A DNA stretch of 7,779 nt from Planctomycetaceae bacterium (GTDB taxonomy: Bacteria > Planctomycetota > Planctomycetia > Pirellulales > Lacipirellulaceae), in the NCBI GenBank assembly GCA_002713555.1, contig PATG01000101.1, forward strand, positions 1 through 7,779. The letters are read 5' to 3'. The notes beneath the pieces were generated by a model. The model made no database searches. It had not been told where the DNA came from and saw only the letters and a list, made by a program, of their open reading frames with translations. The position numbers and the translations under genes are program-made. Of the stretch, positions 7,218 through 7,779 are shown in pieces. Each line of letters begins with the position of its first letter. Within the stretch, counting starts at the first letter, position 1.

Positions 7218-7779
7218 GTGGCAACTCCATACCGAATTGACCAACATCAAGCCAAGGGTGTCTCCCAGAGACATCGCCCAATTGTGCTCGCACAATTGCC
7301 TTATGTTGGCGCATCCGTCGGCAAGGTAGAAAAAAATAGTGTCGTTGATCCGATACACGAAGCTGCTAAACAATCTTCCTCCCTGCAGCCTCCATCCCTG
7401 CAACATCAAGAGGCCACTGGACCCTTCTTGCGTGTCGACTTGCAGGCTTCCGCAGATGCGAATTCCTCTCTGGATAGTACCCAACAAAAGCATTCATCCC
7501 AACAAAGCAACCCACCCACAATTCAATCGAATACGTCTACATCGCACGCGTCTGTCCCGGAACTTGCATCCACCCCACTACTTCCATTGTATTTGCGTCT
7601 GGCTCCGTATTCAGGATTGATTGCGACCCTGGCACTGATTGCTTCGGCGGGTCTCCTCTATTGGCTGATCGTCAGTCCAACTCAGATGTCTGTGGACTAT
7701 CAAGTAGGAAGTCCCCAAGGATTAGGAAGAACGAGTATCATTATTCCTGAGGAAAAATTCTGGCAACTACCCTCTGAAT
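7218..7779 (+). CDS. One-pass membrane protein, unknown function, N-terminal 187 residues (3' end outside window)
   Basis: A GTG-started frame runs unbroken to the right edge; the in-frame TAA at 7200-7202 leaves GTG 7218 as the first usable start. AGGG at 7204-7207 is a weak ribosome site 10 bases upstream. Residues 1-50 are basic to neutral; 51-120 are low-complexity with 16 Ser, 6 Thr and 10 Gln in 70. A membrane segment of about 23 residues (131-153) follows Arg127, and the next charge is Asp160, so the N-terminus is probably cytoplasmic and the unseen C-terminal part outside. No cleavable signal peptide and no known domain were recognised. It lies 139 bases after the kinase on the same strand. 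The Ser/Thr-rich cytoplasmic region would suit a kinase substrate, which is only a positional guess. Confidence 0.7.
   Translation, partial: MATPYRIDQHQAKGVSQRHRPIVLAQLPYVGASVGKVEKNSVVDPIHEAAKQSSSLQPPSLQHQEATGPFLRVDLQASADANSSLDSTQQKHSSQQSNPPTIQSNTSTSHASVPELASTPLLPLYLRLAPYSGLIATLALIASAGLLYWLIVSPTQMSVDYQVGSPQGLGRTSIIIPEEKFWQLPSE
7608..7676 (+). other. Transmembrane segment of the downstream membrane protein
   Basis: Residues 131-153 are uncharged and rich in Leu, Ile and Ala, ending LLYWLIVS. The nearest upstream charge is Arg127 and the first downstream charge is Asp160, which predicts N-terminus-in topology. The frame around it uses no stop codons over 187 codons, and the presence of a clean membrane segment supports the frame being real. 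Confidence 0.75.

Noticed and set aside
7208..7240. ATG at 7208 as the start of the downstream gene
   Set aside because: It is in another frame and reaches TGA after ten codons; GTG 7218 opens the long frame.
7339..7620. 93-codon + strand frame inside the downstream gene region
   Set aside because: It overlaps the GTG-started frame, has no membrane segment or domain, and stops at 7620, whereas the other frame stays open and contains a clean membrane segment.

Overview
The window reads as a marine planctomycete chromosome segment, probably from the Pirellulales or a related group. This rests on the gene types and is not a taxonomic assignment. Supporting signs are the tail of a very large, acidic, Asp-rich, cysteine-free repeat adhesin; a 1616-residue Ser/Thr kinase fused to WD40 repeats with a DWG in place of DFG and a characteristic HWEWG linker; sparse Shine-Dalgarno sites; and base composition that looks near 50% GC by eye. 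No RNA gene, CRISPR array, insertion sequence or integrase was seen.

Layout, all on the + strand. (1) Bases 2-2107 are the C-terminal ~700 residues of a surface or secreted protein whose start lies left of the window. It has one partial and three complete PKD/Ig-like units, then an unrecognised beta-rich region, an acidic linker and a very basic tail. (2) Bases 2108-2227 are a 120-base gap with a perfect 7-bp hairpin holding the best Shine-Dalgarno-like sequence seen in the window, placed too far from the next annotated start to serve it. (3) Bases 2228-7078 encode a one-pass membrane kinase: zinc ribbon, low-complexity linker, kinase domain, TPR-like helices, membrane segment, helical linker, then 21 WD40 repeats, the number expected for three seven-bladed propellers. 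(4) Bases 7079-7217 are a 139-base gap with a small hairpin. (5) From 7218 to the right edge there is a GTG-started frame, missed by an ATG-only search, encoding the first 187 residues of a one-pass membrane protein with a Ser/Thr/Gln-rich N-terminal half.

How they may work together is inference. By the positive-inside rule the kinase domain is cytoplasmic and the WD40 array lies outside the membrane, so the array could sense a ligand or partner and the kinase could signal inward. The neighbouring adhesin and the Ser/Thr-rich membrane protein are candidate partner and substrate on position alone. Nothing in the sequence proves that the three are one system or one transcript.
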